DNA of 50,695 nucleotides from Cellulosimicrobium marinum (GTDB taxonomy: Bacteria; Actinomycetota; Actinomycetes; Actinomycetales; Cellulomonadaceae), in the NCBI RefSeq assembly GCF_020551945.1, contig NZ_JAJBZH010000011.1:1-50695 (forward strand), given 5' to 3'. The notes below the pieces were generated by a model. The model ran no database searches. It was not told the origin of the DNA and saw only the letters and a list, made by a program, of their open reading frames with translations. The position numbers and the translations under genes are program-made. Positions 1 through 8,072 of the stretch are shown piece after piece (the stretch's first letter is position 1; every line of letters starts with the position of its first letter).

Positions 1-123
1 AACCGCGGCCGCGCAGCGGCCACGACTCGGGTCCCGGCCGAAGGCCGGGAAAGCACCAACCCGGCGAGCTCGACCACCACAGCCAGCCCCACCACTCCCC
101 CACCGGCCACCGGCCGGGACCAC
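1..123. repeat. Tail of leader repeat R, identical to the window's last 123 bases
   Basis: Bases 1-123 match 50573-50695 exactly and also match the end of the internal copy at 47871-47993. After position 123 the sequence leaves the repeat, and after 47993 it leaves in a different direction. This fits a circular molecule cut inside the repeat, or a contig that stopped at a repeat. If circular, it completes the leader of the parB gene at 48890-50302. Confidence 0.95.
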
Positions 124-177
124 CTGCACACCGAGGACTCGTTGGCGGCGTCGTCGTCGACGCCGGCCCCACGCTGG

Positions 178-303
178 AGGCGGGGGTTCGGGGGGCGGCA
201 GCTCCCCGGTGCCCGTGCCGGCCCTCGATGGGCCGGTACGGGCAGCACCACGTGCGACGGCGCGCGGCCCGCGGGGCTCCCCCACGGGCCGTGCGCCGGG
301 CGG
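178..303 (-). terminator. 3' element with hairpin after the DUF4192 gene
   Basis: This lies directly after the stop codon of the gene at 304-1335 and closely resembles the block after the parB stop (48757-48887). Its centre is a hairpin with 15-base arms at 210-224 and 230-244 and loop TCGAT; a single G-T pair breaks perfect pairing. There is no T tract. It is probably a transcription terminator or a stabilising 3' structure. The rest is C-rich on the minus strand. No gene is visible between 124 and 303. Confidence 0.6.
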
Positions 304-1335
304 TCAGTGCGCGTCGCGCTCGCGCGCGACCCAGGCGGGGGGCATCCCGACTTGGATGGCGGTGTTGAGCAGGAGCGCGAGCCGGTAGGACTCGTCGCTG
401 CGCAGCGCGCGGGCGAATGCGTCGCCCGCGGCCGGGCTCTGCCCGTGCCACCAGGCGACCAGGCCCCAGAGGGTCCAGGCGGGGGCGCTGGTGGGCACGT
501 GGGCGACGATCTGGGCGAGGAGGTCGGCGGCCGCGTCGGCGGCGTGGCCCGGGCGCTCGCCCACCTTCGGGTCGACGATCGCCGCCACCGCCCGCCCGGT
601 TGCCTCGTCGGGCGCGTTTCCGGCGGCGGTCTCGGTCACGGTGTCGGGGCCGATCCCGGGGACCATGGACAGCAGGGCGGCGTCGCGCACCTTGGTGTGC
701 GTGAGCATTTGCGCCAGTTCGCCGTAGACCCCGGGGCCTCCGACCAGGCCCGTGAGCGCGAGCCGCCACGTGGCGAGCGCGTGCGTGGTCTGCTCGTCGG
801 CACTCTTCGCCGCGTGCTTCTCGGCGGCCCGACGGGCCGTGGCCTGCGCCTCGGGCTGGGCCTCGGCGGGCAGCAGCCCGGCGCGGTCGCGGACCGGAGC
901 GATGCCGAGGGCGACCATCTCGGCGGCGAGCACGCTCGACGTGACGTCCGACAGGGGACGGACGACGGCGGCCGAGGCGTGCATGTCGACGTACCCGGCG
1001 GCGCTCACCTGGACGGCGTCCTGGACGTCGATGGCCTGCCCGTGGAGCGCTTCGGTCATGCTGGCGAGCACGCGGTCGGCCCCCTGCCGGTCGTCGGTGT
1101 AGAGGGCGACCACCGCCGACGCGGCGCGGTCGTTCGCGATGTGCACCGCGAGCATGTCGGCCGTCTCGGGCGTCACGTCGGACAGGTCGGCGCGGGCGAC
1201 CAGCCCGACCTGTCCCGTGGTCGACCGGCGCCCGACGACGACCAGGCTCTCGGTCGGCGCGTAGCCGATGCGGGCGGGGATGTAGGCGAGCAAGTCGGCG
1301 ACGGAGCGCGCACGGATCTGGGGCTGCTGAGCCAC
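304..1335 (-). CDS. DUF4192 domain protein
   Basis: This 343-aa soluble protein starts with the family-like sequence RSVADLLAYIPARIGYAPTE followed by SLVVVG, typical of the actinobacterial DUF4192 family, whose function is unknown. The GTG start at 1335 is chosen because AGGAAGGAG sits about eight bases upstream and DUF4192 similarity begins right after it. The same frame stays open far upstream through repeat R, but that part looks like leader. The C-terminal third, with alternating W and A residues (for example LWGLVAWWHGQ), has the TPR-like look seen in this family. The gene has its own leader and 3' hairpin, so it may be transcribed alone although it lies downstream of the par genes. Confidence 0.75.
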   Translation of the reverse strand: MAQQPQIRARSVADLLAYIPARIGYAPTESLVVVGRRSTTGQVGLVARADLSDVTPETADMLAVHIANDRAASAVVALYTDDRQGADRVLASMTEALHGQAIDVQDAVQVSAAGYVDMHASAAVVRPLSDVTSSVLAAEMVALGIAPVRDRAGLLPAEAQPEAQATARRAAEKHAAKSADEQTTHALATWRLALTGLVGGPGVYGELAQMLTHTKVRDAALLSMVPGIGPDTVTETAAGNAPDEATGRAVAAIVDPKVGERPGHAADAAADLLAQIVAHVPTSAPAWTLWGLVAWWHGQSPAAGDAFARALRSDESYRLALLLNTAIQVGMPPAWVARERDAH

Positions 1336-1340
1336 GTAGG

Positions 1341-1725
1341 GCTCCTTCCTGCGCAGGTGGTGGGTGGCCGGTGGTCCCGACCGTTTTTCGCCCCCTCCTG
1401 GCGTCGTAATCACCACCCGCGCGGGGCCCCCGGGCCGCAACCCGCGGTCCGGACCGACGGCGGGGCCGGTTTGCGCGGACACGCCTTTCGTCCGCGCGGG
1501 CCGGTTTCGACGGCGGGCCGGCGCCGAAGGCGAGCGGGTTTCGGCACGGGGTGCGCGGGTGATGATGGAGAGCCAGGAGGGGAAGAAAACCGCGCGCAGC
1601 GCGGCAACCGCGGCCGCGCAGCGGCCACGACTCAGGTCCCGGCCACCGGCCGGGAGCACCACCCACCCCGGCGAGCTCGACCACCACAGCCAGCCCCACC
1701 ACTCCCCCACCGGCCACCGGCCGGG
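1341..1725 (-). repeat. Leader repeat R, diverged copy upstream of DUF4192 gene
   Basis: Two conserved blocks, about 1350-1425 and 1555-1724, match repeat R at 47604-47993 and 50306-50695. The segment between them has diverged. On the minus strand the gene-proximal block contains GGAGGGGGCGAAAAACGG and then ACCACCGGCCACCC, ending just before the ribosome binding site. The distal block has strong GC palindromes. I see no separate gene in 1336-1788; I read it as a transcribed leader or promoter cassette. Confidence 0.8.
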
Positions 1726-1788
1726 TCTGGGAACGACACCGCCCCGGTGTCCCTCATCCGAGGATCACCGAGGCGGTGGGAAGAGTTG

Positions 1789-1950
1789 CTAGAGCTGGTC
1801 GGGAGCCGCGGCGTTCGGCCAGATCAGGTCTGCCACCACGGGCCCGCTCGGCCCATCTCCCAGGATCCTGAGCAGACTCCCTTCGACGTCCGCACGCGCC
1901 GGAGGCATCGTCACGGTGAACGTGTGGGGGTGTGTGAGGTCGATGGTCAT
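1789..1950 (-). CDS. Small 53-aa protein of the par locus
   Basis: A short reading frame starts with ATG at 1950 and begins MTIDLTHPHTFTVTMPPARA. A good ribosome binding site (GAAGGAG) lies about six bases upstream. It begins 25 bases after the stop of the ribbon-helix-helix gene, so it is probably the last gene of the parA operon. It has no signal peptide, membrane segment or cysteine. I do not recognise it. It could be a partition accessory factor, but only position supports that. Confidence 0.6.
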   Translation of the reverse strand: MTIDLTHPHTFTVTMPPARADVEGSLLRILGDGPSGPVVADLIWPNAAAPDQL

Positions 1951-1975
1951 GCGCTGCTCCTTCGATCGGTGGCGG

Positions 1976-2452
1976 TCAGGACCCGATGGGCCGGCCCCTG
2001 CGGAACCCTCCTCGGTTCGCGGGGAACGGCTCGCCGTCGTTCAGCTCGTCCTCGAGGCGGGCTAGCTCGCGCTCGAGCGCGGTGTTGAGCAGCGCGGTCA
2101 TGGAGACGTGGCCGCCCTCGAGGCCGGCGGTGCGCAGGACGGCTGTCTCGGCACGGCGGATCAGGGCCTCTTGGAATCGGAAGGTCCGGGAGATCATGGC
2201 TGTGCCCACGGTGGCCGGCACCGGAGGTTCAGGCTCGGTCGAGCGCGGGCGCTGCGCCGGGGAGCGCCGCCGCGGCACGGCCGCGGGCGGAGCCTCAGTC
2301 CGCGTGCCTGGCTGCTCCGACGGTGCCGTCGGAGCTGCGGGGTCGGCTGTCGGCTGGACGACTGGCGCGGGCACCGCAGGTGTCGCGATCGGCTCGACGC
2401 GGGGCGTCAGGGAGATCGGGCTGGTTCCGCTGGGCCGCTTGCGCTCAACCAT
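1976..2452 (-). CDS. Ribbon-helix-helix-like ParA partner (candidate centromere-binding protein)
   Basis: The protein has 158 aa. Residues 1-80 are a proline/alanine-rich, disordered-looking arm. The second half (around 85-140) has a short strand, ISRTFRFQEALIRRAE, followed by two helices, as in ribbon-helix-helix DNA-binding proteins. Its ATG overlaps the parA stop (TGATG), which implies translational coupling. In small type Ib partition loci the second gene is the centromere binder and autorepressor, so this protein probably binds the palindromes at 3356-3479. A classical ParB is encoded separately at 48890-50302, so the role assignment is inference. Confidence 0.6.
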   Translation of the reverse strand: MVERKRPSGTSPISLTPRVEPIATPAVPAPVVQPTADPAAPTAPSEQPGTRTEAPPAAVPRRRSPAQRPRSTEPEPPVPATVGTAMISRTFRFQEALIRRAETAVLRTAGLEGGHVSMTALLNTALERELARLEDELNDGEPFPANRGGFRRGRPIGS

Positions 2453-3339
2453 CAGGCGATCCTCTCGGCGTACGCTGGCAGAATCCGGTCGATGATGCGC
2501 TGGGCGACCTCGTCGAAGATGCGGACTGTGGTGCGTCCGCGCTCATCGTTCCAGGCGGTGAGCGAGACGCCGGCGGCGTCGGCCTCTGCGAACCTCGTCC
2601 ACTCGGGCACGTACGGCGGCGTGAGTTCCACTTCCACGTCGCCGGGGATGATCTTCGCGGTGCGCAGGTTCCACACGAGGTCGCCAAAGCGCTCACGCAG
2701 CCCTTCGATCTGGAAATCTCCCTCAGCGGTCTGGCGGCGCCGTGTCACGAGGACTCCGCCGACGCGGAGCTTGGGGTTGGCGAGGTCGACGGCGTGCTGC
2801 GTTACGAAGTCGCTGACCCGGATCGCCGCTTCGACGGAGTCGTAGCCTGTGTCGGAGGGGATGACTACGACGTCAGCGGCGCTCATCGACATCTGCACCA
2901 GGTGGCCAAGGTCCGGGCGGGAGTCGATAAGTACGACGTCGTAGTCCTCTGTCCAGCCCGTGAGTGCCTTGCGCAGGCGGCGGAACGCGCCGACGGTGCC
3001 GGCTTCGGCTTCGCGGTTGATGAGGTCGAAACGGGCCGGAATCACGTCGATGTGCTTGGCCTCTGCCGTCGCTTCGCCGGCGGCGTTCTTCCAGCCGCAC
3101 TCGACGACCGCACCTTCACCGGCGCCCTCGGCGTTCGCGGCGATGGCCTCGGACACGCTCGGGATGGGATTGGCGGGGTCCCAGTCGATCCCGAGGCGTC
3201 GGGTGGCGTTCGCCTGCGGGTCCATGTCGACGACCAGGACGTCGAGCCCCTGACGTGCGAGACCGGCTGCGGTCTGGACCGTGCATCCGGTCTTCTGGAC
3301 TCCACCCTTGTTGTTGGCGAAGAGGATCGTGACGGGCAT
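2452..3339 (-). CDS. parA: ParA-family plasmid partition ATPase
   Basis: This 295-aa P-loop ATPase separates plasmid copies by binding the nucleoid with ATP. The deviant Walker A motif is KGGVQKTG at residues 11-18; glutamine replaces the usual glycine of KGGVGKT. The second signature VVDMDPQAN follows at about 35-43, and later LIDSRPDLGHL is the Walker B region. I chose the ATG at 3339 because AGGAGG lies eight bases upstream and the P-loop follows directly; an in-frame start ten codons earlier has no such site. It sits downstream of AT-rich palindromes and is coupled to the small DNA-binding gene. Confidence 0.9.
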   Translation of the reverse strand: MPVTILFANNKGGVQKTGCTVQTAAGLARQGLDVLVVDMDPQANATRRLGIDWDPANPIPSVSEAIAANAEGAGEGAVVECGWKNAAGEATAEAKHIDVIPARFDLINREAEAGTVGAFRRLRKALTGWTEDYDVVLIDSRPDLGHLVQMSMSAADVVVIPSDTGYDSVEAAIRVSDFVTQHAVDLANPKLRVGGVLVTRRRQTAEGDFQIEGLRERFGDLVWNLRTAKIIPGDVEVELTPPYVPEWTRFAEADAAGVSLTAWNDERGRTTVRIFDEVAQRIIDRILPAYAERIA

Positions 3340-3355
3340 CTCTGGCACCTCCTGC

Positions 3356-3479
3356 TGCAATGCAAGCATTGCAATACTTGCTTTCGTTGCTGGACACGCC
3401 GTGGCGCGGCAACCAGCATAGCAAATAATGTAATGCTTTCAATCCTTGTAAGACTTGCATTACTTGCAAGTCTTACAAG
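3356..3479. promoter_or_regulatory. AT-rich palindromic par region (promoter, operator or centromere)
   Basis: The gap between rep and parA is strikingly AT-rich for this plasmid. It contains a perfect inverted repeat with 15-base arms (3445-3459 and 3465-3479, left arm CTTGTAAGACTTGCA) and a second one with 7-base arms (3356-3362 and 3367-3373, TGCAATG/CATTGCA). The submotif ACTTGC or its complement recurs several times. Such sites upstream of parA usually serve as operator and centromere for the small partner protein. Confidence 0.65.
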
Positions 3480-3497
3480 CCTTGCTGCCAACCATGC

Positions 3498-5402
3498 CTA
3501 TGACGCGAGGCCGTCGACCAACGTCCACTCACTCGCCTGCGCATCGTCCGGTGGCCACCACCAGGACTCGACCGGGTCTGCAGGTTCCGCGGCTTCGTGT
3601 CGCGTGAGGTACGCACGCCATGCGCCGCGCTGCGCGGCGTAGAGGCGCAGCTGGTCCGCGACGCCCTCGAGGGCCCCGAGCTGCTCGGCCACGCGGAGCA
3701 GCGCGTCGGAGCGGGGGAGAAGCGCTCCCGCCGTCCGCTCGAGGAGTCCCCACCCGCTGAGCAGGTCGACGGCTTCGTGAACCGCGCGGCGGGAGATCCC
3801 GGTGACGTCCACCAACTGGGTGATCGTCTCTGCGCGGCTGTTCTCGACGGCCTCGAACACTAGCGCGGCTACATGCCCTAGCTCCCGGAACACGGGTCTC
3901 AGCGCGTGCACTTGCCCGCGTTCCCACCGCAGGTGCGTGGCGCGGTCAACCAGGTCCGACGGGAGCGTGAGGGCGTAGAGATCAGCGTGCTCGCCCCGAC
4001 CTTGCTCGAGCCGGTCGATCCAGCCGGCCTTCCCGAGTTCGTGGAGCAGGACGGAGACGGTTGAGTGGTCCATCCCCGTCGCGATGGCCAGAGAGCGGGT
4101 GCCGAACGAGACGTACCGGCTCCCGGTCTTGTGCGCTGCTTCTCCGAGAGCTCGTAGGAGGAATCGAGCGCCGTACCACTTACGGCCAGGGAACCGGTGT
4201 TGCTCTGTAGTGCGAAGGCAGGCTCGCCAGGTCCTAACGAAGGCGTGCTCGTCGCCGAGGTCTGCGGTGCCCCCCTGTGACTCTTGGGCGCTTGTGTTGG
4301 ATCTATGCACAGTGTGATTCCCGGCCGTCGTGGGCGGGGGGGTGTGCTGGGTGACGTGGCGCTGGGCGTTGTGCCAGTCGCGGGCGAGGGCGCCGTGGCG
4401 CTGGGTGGGCGAGTAGCGGGCGTAGAGCGCTGCCAGGCCGGGCCAGCGTCCGTCGGTGAGGCGGGCGGCGACGTCGGCAAGGCGCCAGCCTGCGGCGGCC
4501 GCGCCGGCGATGACGGCCTGTCGTGCCTCGGACGGTGAGGGGTAGCGGCCGGTGTCGTAGACGCCGTCGCGGGCGATGCGCGTCAGACGCGCCGAAAGAG
4601 CCCGCCCGCGGACGGTCGAGCTGTGCGGGTCCGTAGCGGGCTCAGAGGCATGGAGAGGGGCCTGTGCGGCCCGCAGCGCGTCGATCTGGGCGCGGTAGGC
4701 GTCCTGGAGCGCGCCGACCGCTGCGGCGGCGCTGGGCCGGTGCAGGACGTCGACGGCGATGTTGAGGCTCATCGTGAGCGCCTGGTGGCCGCCCGTTGCG
4801 TGGGCGGCGCCGGGGACGCGGATGCAACCGGTGCGCAGCGACTGGTGCGGTCCGGGGTCCATCGTGGGGTAGGCGGTCGCGATCGCCTCAACGAGCTCGC
4901 GGGCGCTGGTGTAGTCCAGGCGCTCGGCCAGCGGGACATAGACGTGGCGGCCGCCGTTGGGGGAGACGTCGGTGATCACCCGAGCGCCGACCGACTCGAG
5001 CTCGCGCACGAGCCGTGTCGCATCGGCGAGGACGCGCGCTGCGCCACCCCGTGAGGAGTCGAGGTCGAAGCACAGGGCACGGCAGGTGCCGTCGTCGCCG
5101 TACACGCGCACGGCTGCCGGCGTCGAGGGCAGGGCGGCGGTCAGGGGACGCTCGTCGCGGTCGCGGTACTGGACCCCGCCGGCGCGTCGTGATCCGAGCC
5201 GGACCCGCGGAGCGCCTGCGAGCAGGGGAGCGCAGGCGGCCCACTCTGCCGTGGCTACGTCGGGGGACGCACTGGACGTTCGTTCAGAATCGGGCGCGTG
5301 CAGCTCGACGCCGCTCGGTGTGTCGCCCCCGAATTCGTGTGCGAGGGCCCGATGGGTGCTTATGATGGTCTCCAGACAGCGACGCACCTGAGGGTGCGTC
5401 AA
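3498..5402 (-). CDS. Plasmid replication protein with primase-polymerase (AEP) domain and HTH domain
   Basis: The protein has 634 aa. Residues about 70-240 look like an archaeo-eukaryotic primase-polymerase: CFDLDSSRGG at 111-120 supplies the metal-binding acidic pair and SPNGGRHVYVPL (147-158) resembles the nucleotide-binding sxH motif. The second half (about 380-580) contains winged-helix segments such as TRSLAIATGMDHSTVSVLLHE and DVTGISRRAVHEA. This is the common build of actinobacterial plasmid Rep proteins, which open and prime the origin. The reading frame starts with TTG at 5402, while a GTG five codons later is also possible; the strong GGAGG lies rather far upstream. The neighbouring AT-rich par region could also hold the origin. 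Confidence 0.75.
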   Translation of the reverse strand: MTHPQVRRCLETIISTHRALAHEFGGDTPSGVELHAPDSERTSSASPDVATAEWAACAPLLAGAPRVRLGSRRAGGVQYRDRDERPLTAALPSTPAAVRVYGDDGTCRALCFDLDSSRGGAARVLADATRLVRELESVGARVITDVSPNGGRHVYVPLAERLDYTSARELVEAIATAYPTMDPGPHQSLRTGCIRVPGAAHATGGHQALTMSLNIAVDVLHRPSAAAAVGALQDAYRAQIDALRAAQAPLHASEPATDPHSSTVRGRALSARLTRIARDGVYDTGRYPSPSEARQAVIAGAAAAGWRLADVAARLTDGRWPGLAALYARYSPTQRHGALARDWHNAQRHVTQHTPPPTTAGNHTVHRSNTSAQESQGGTADLGDEHAFVRTWRACLRTTEQHRFPGRKWYGARFLLRALGEAAHKTGSRYVSFGTRSLAIATGMDHSTVSVLLHELGKAGWIDRLEQGRGEHADLYALTLPSDLVDRATHLRWERGQVHALRPVFRELGHVAALVFEAVENSRAETITQLVDVTGISRRAVHEAVDLLSGWGLLERTAGALLPRSDALLRVAEQLGALEGVADQLRLYAAQRGAWRAYLTRHEAAEPADPVESWWWPPDDAQASEWTLVDGLAS

Positions 5403-5457
5403 TCGGGGCCCATCACCTCCGCGCCGCCAAGCTTGAGGGTGATGAGCTTCTGATCGT

Positions 5458-5481
5458 GGCCCGCCCCTTCGGGGGCGGGCC
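5458..5481 (-). terminator. GC hairpin after the 96-aa gene
   Basis: The perfect inverted repeat GGCCCGCCCC/GGGGCGGGCC has 10-base arms and loop TTCG and lies 17 bases after the stop at 5498. It lacks a T tract, as many actinobacterial terminators do. It separates the small gene from rep. Confidence 0.6.
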
Positions 5482-5497
5482 GCTCTGCGTTATGGGG

Positions 5498-5788
5498 TTA
5501 TGCGCTCTTGCGAGGAGCAGCCTCCCGTCGGTTGGCGATCACCAGTTCGAATCCGTCCTGCTGCGTGGCCGACGACGGCCACCACTCGGGGACTCCGTTG
5601 TCGTCGAGCTCGCTCCGCGCGTGCTTCGCCAGCTCCTCGAGCACGAGGGCGAGCGAGACTCCGGTGGCGTCCGCGATCTCGTCGAACGTGGCCTTCGCGT
5701 CCTTGTCGATCTCAGCGAACAGCGACCGGCGCGTGTGAGCGTCGAGGGACCCGCGGGCCCGTCGTGTCCTCGCTGCCTTCGTAGCCAT
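5498..5788 (-). CDS. Small protein of unknown function, 96 aa
   Basis: It starts MATKAARTRRARGSLDAHTR with a basic N-terminus and continues with a predicted helical stretch (FAEIDKDAKATFDEIADATG, then LALVLEELAKHARSEL). The DATGVSLALVLEELAKH portion could be a short helix-turn-helix, but I cannot assign a family. ATG at 5788 is the only start fitting the compact size; the longer open frame upstream overlaps the next regulator gene. An inverted repeat GCCATA-N4-TATGGC at 5802-5817 lies just upstream and could be its operator. Confidence 0.6.
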   Translation of the reverse strand: MATKAARTRRARGSLDAHTRRSLFAEIDKDAKATFDEIADATGVSLALVLEELAKHARSELDDNGVPEWWPSSATQQDGFELVIANRREAAPRKSA

Positions 5789-5846
5789 GTCTAGAAACCT
5801 AGCCATAGGCATATGGCGACTGTGGGAGGACACGCCGCGCGTGTCG

Positions 5847-6164
5847 TCAGCGGCCGGCGATGTAGTCCGCGAACGCGGTGCCGATTTTCTCGACCTCGCG
5901 CTGGTTGGCGCGCCATTGCACGCGACGGCCTTGGCGCCGTTCCGGCGGCACGTCGCCGTGGACGAGCTCTTGCGCCTCAAGCACGCGCAGGTGTCTCTGG
6001 ACGGCCTGCCGGGTCGCTCCGAGTAGGTCCGCGAGCTCTGGGATTGTGAGCGTGTCATGGAGAGCCAGGGCGCGCAGCACCTCGGCGCGCGCCCTGTTGC
6101 CGATGAGCTCAATGGCGACCTCGACCTCCCTAGGCATCCCCGGGGGCTTCGTCAGTCGCGGCAT
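5847..6164 (-). CDS. Winged-helix transcriptional regulator (ArsR-like)
   Basis: This 105-aa protein has an ArsR/GntR-like winged helix: RARAEVLRALALHDTLTIPE forms the first helices, LADLLGATRQAVQRHLRVLE the helix-turn-helix, and the basic ERRQGRRVQWRAN segment the wing. No metal-binding cysteine pair is present, so it is not a typical metal sensor. A second regulator of the same fold follows at 6344-6649. Both lie next to the conjugation genes. The palindrome-like ACAATCTATCGTTGT at 6213-6227 upstream resembles a site in the divergent T4SS promoter, so it may control transfer genes. Confidence 0.75.
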   Translation of the reverse strand: MPRLTKPPGMPREVEVAIELIGNRARAEVLRALALHDTLTIPELADLLGATRQAVQRHLRVLEAQELVHGDVPPERRQGRRVQWRANQREVEKIGTAFADYIAGR

Positions 6165-6212
6165 GACTTCATCCTGCCGGATGAGCGCGTGACGCCCTGC
6201 CCCCTCCTGCTA

Positions 6213-6227
6213 ACAATCTATCGTTGT
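6213..6227. promoter_or_regulatory. Candidate operator upstream of the ArsR-like gene
   Basis: ACAATCTATCGTTGT has 4-base inverted ends and lies about 50 bases before the start at 6164. A close relative, CAATCATCGTT (11213-11223), lies in the divergent T4SS promoter region. The surrounding sequence (about 6210-6240) is AT-rich and probably includes the promoter of the regulator. Confidence 0.4.
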
Positions 6228-6295
6228 ATGTTGCGTACTCTGATGCTTGCCAAGTGAACAGCGCGATTCTCGGTGAGTCTCGGGGCCGAGAACAG

Positions 6296-6322
6296 GCCCG
6301 GGCGCGTTGTGTGCGCCCGGGC
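6296..6322 (-). terminator. GC hairpin after the second winged-helix gene
   Basis: The perfect 10-base arms GCCCGGGCGC and GCGCCCGGGC with a 7-base loop lie 21 bases downstream of the stop at 6344. It probably ends the leftward conjugation operon that starts at 11131. Confidence 0.65.
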
Positions 6323-6343
6323 CCGGGGGAGTGTGAGCCGGCG

Positions 6344-6649
6344 TCAGCCGAGCAGCACTCGTTCGAACTTCTTGAGGAGCTGACGGACGCGCTTCTCGTC
6401 GAGCTGGTAGCGGACGTACCGACCGTGCCGCTCGTGCTGGGGGAGGTCTCCCTGGATCACTCCTGCGGTCTCGAGCTCGCGCAGGTGCTTCCCGAGACTG
6501 CCGGTGGCTATGCCGGTGCCCTTCTGGATGGCACCGAAGTAGTTCTCGGCGGGCTTCTGACGCAGGTGTCGGATCACGGCGATCCTGTCATCGCTGCGGG
6601 CGATCTGTCCGAGCGAGTCGAGGTCGTCGTCCGGGGACTTGTAGGGCAA
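6344..6649 (-). CDS. Winged-helix transcriptional regulator
   Basis: The 101-aa protein has a C-terminally biased winged helix. RIAVIRHLRQKPAENYFGAI is the first part, GTGIATGSLGKHLRELETAG the helix-turn-helix with recognition helix, and QHERHGRYVRYQL the basic wing. It lies 46 bases behind the ParA-like ATPase gene and is likely co-transcribed with it. Ligand-binding cysteines are absent. A role as transfer regulator is inferred from position only. Its stop is followed by a strong hairpin. Confidence 0.75.
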   Translation of the reverse strand: MPYKSPDDDLDSLGQIARSDDRIAVIRHLRQKPAENYFGAIQKGTGIATGSLGKHLRELETAGVIQGDLPQHERHGRYVRYQLDEKRVRQLLKKFERVLLG

Positions 6650-6695
6650 CTGAGATCTCGTTCTGTGAGGGCTGACGTGTGGACTTGCGCGGCGG

Positions 6696-8072
6696 TCAGA
6701 GACCGCGGGCTACCGCTGCCCCCGCGGATAGCCAAGCACGTCTTGTCTCGGGCCGCAGCGCTCCGTATCGGAGCGTGCCCTCCTGCATGGCCGGGTCGAA
6801 CGGGATGGCCACGGCTTCTCGGGCGATCCACCGGTCATCTGCTGCGAGCTTGGAGGCTTCGTCGAGGGTGCCGCCCTTCTTCTCCTGGCTGACCACGACG
6901 ACGGCGTTGCGTGCGAGGGCGGCACTGCGCTCGTCGCGCTCTTCGAGGGTGTCGAGCAGGAGTCGGCCAGCCTCGGCTCGGTCGGCCTGGGTGGTCGTCG
7001 CGACCACCAGCTGGTCGGCGTTCTCGACCGCGCGCAGCCACAGTTCGTCCGACTCGTCGTTGCCCGTGTCGATGAAGATGAGCCGGTAGTACTTGCGCAG
7101 GACGGAGTGGAGCGCGTCGAACTGGTCGGCGCCGAGCCGCTGGTCCTTGGCAAGGATGAGCGGCTGGGAGCGCAGAACGTCGTAGCGGTCGCGCGTCTGG
7201 TGATGTACATAGTGAGCGAGGTCAGCGCTCTGGGCCGAGGTCCCGAGCAGCCGGTCGACGGCCGGCAGCAGGTCCAGGAACGTGGCCTCGTGTGGGCCCT
7301 GTTCGGTCCTCCACCCCAGCGTCCCTCTCGTCTGGTTGTTGTCCATCGCGGCGACGCCGGCACCACCGAAGAGCGCGAACACGGCGGACAGGCAGATGGT
7401 CGTGGGGGTCTTGTTCGCCCCGCCCTTGCCGTTGACGATCACGATGGTGCGCGGGCCGGGCCAGTGCTGGGAGACGTGCCGGGCGTCCTCGCGTTGAGCT
7501 CGCTCGGCCTCGTTGGGCGCCATGCGGATCCCGACGCGGGCGAGGAGCCCGCGCAGCCCTTCCTGTGCCGGCTCTTCGATCTGCTCATGGGTGAGGAACG
7601 ACTCACGCCGCTCGCGCCGCGTGGCGGGAGCGCCGTCGTGAGCGGCCGCTGCGCGCGGCGTGTCGGAGTACGGCGGGGGAGTCGGGCCGTCAGTTCGGGC
7701 GTCCTGGTGAGGCGCCGTCGCGAGGGCGGGGAGCGCAGCAGGCCTCTCGTCGGCGAGCTCCGGCCCGGCGGCGGTCGGGACCGCGGTCTCGGGTTCCGCC
7801 TCGGGCGCGGCCGCCGTGGGTGCGAGACCGGCGTCCTCGTCGAGGGTGATGACCTCGACTCGGCCGTCGGGGGTGACGCGCAGGTGGCGCATCTGCGCGC
7901 CGGTCTCAGCCTGGACGGTGAGCGACTCGCCAGAGCTGGCCGAGTGCTCGACGAGCACGCTCACGGCCTGAGCCTGCACTTCGCTCGGTGATCCCGGATC
8001 GAGGTCGACGATGCGGTCAGGCATTCGGACCTGGCCGCCCGTGCCGTCAGGGCGGACGAGAACGGTGATCAT
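6696..8072 (-). CDS. ParA/MinD-like ATPase of the conjugation locus
   Basis: The protein has 458 aa. Residues 210-455 form a ParA/MinD-type ATPase with deviant Walker A KGGANKTPT (216-224), the AMDNNQTRGTLGW segment in place of the usual switch DxDPQ, and LIFIDTGNDESDE as Walker B. Residues 80-200 are low-complexity. Residues 1-75 resemble the N-terminus of the neighbouring 489-aa membrane protein, with the shared pattern of a DG turn, a VQAxAV helix and a VTxDG turn. It overlaps that gene by 4 bases. ParA-like proteins in transfer loci (VirC1, TadZ types) position the apparatus or relaxosome. I favour that over plasmid partition because of the operon context. Confidence 0.75.
   Translation of the reverse strand: MITVLVRPDGTGGQVRMPDRIVDLDPGSPSEVQAQAVSVLVEHSASSGESLTVQAETGAQMRHLRVTPDGRVEVITLDEDAGLAPTAAAPEAEPETAVPTAAGPELADERPAALPALATAPHQDARTDGPTPPPYSDTPRAAAAHDGAPATRRERRESFLTHEQIEEPAQEGLRGLLARVGIRMAPNEAERAQREDARHVSQHWPGPRTIVIVNGKGGANKTPTTICLSAVFALFGGAGVAAMDNNQTRGTLGWRTEQGPHEATFLDLLPAVDRLLGTSAQSADLAHYVHHQTRDRYDVLRSQPLILAKDQRLGADQFDALHSVLRKYYRLIFIDTGNDESDELWLRAVENADQLVVATTTQADRAEAGRLLLDTLEERDERSAALARNAVVVVSQEKKGGTLDEASKLAADDRWIAREAVAIPFDPAMQEGTLRYGALRPETRRAWLSAGAAVARGL

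Noticed and set aside
142-2088. Long open frames on the plus strand opposite the DUF4192 and par genes
   Set aside because: Composition is Arg/Gly-rich with no domain. High GC keeps antisense frames open. The minus strand has recognisable families with ribosome binding sites.
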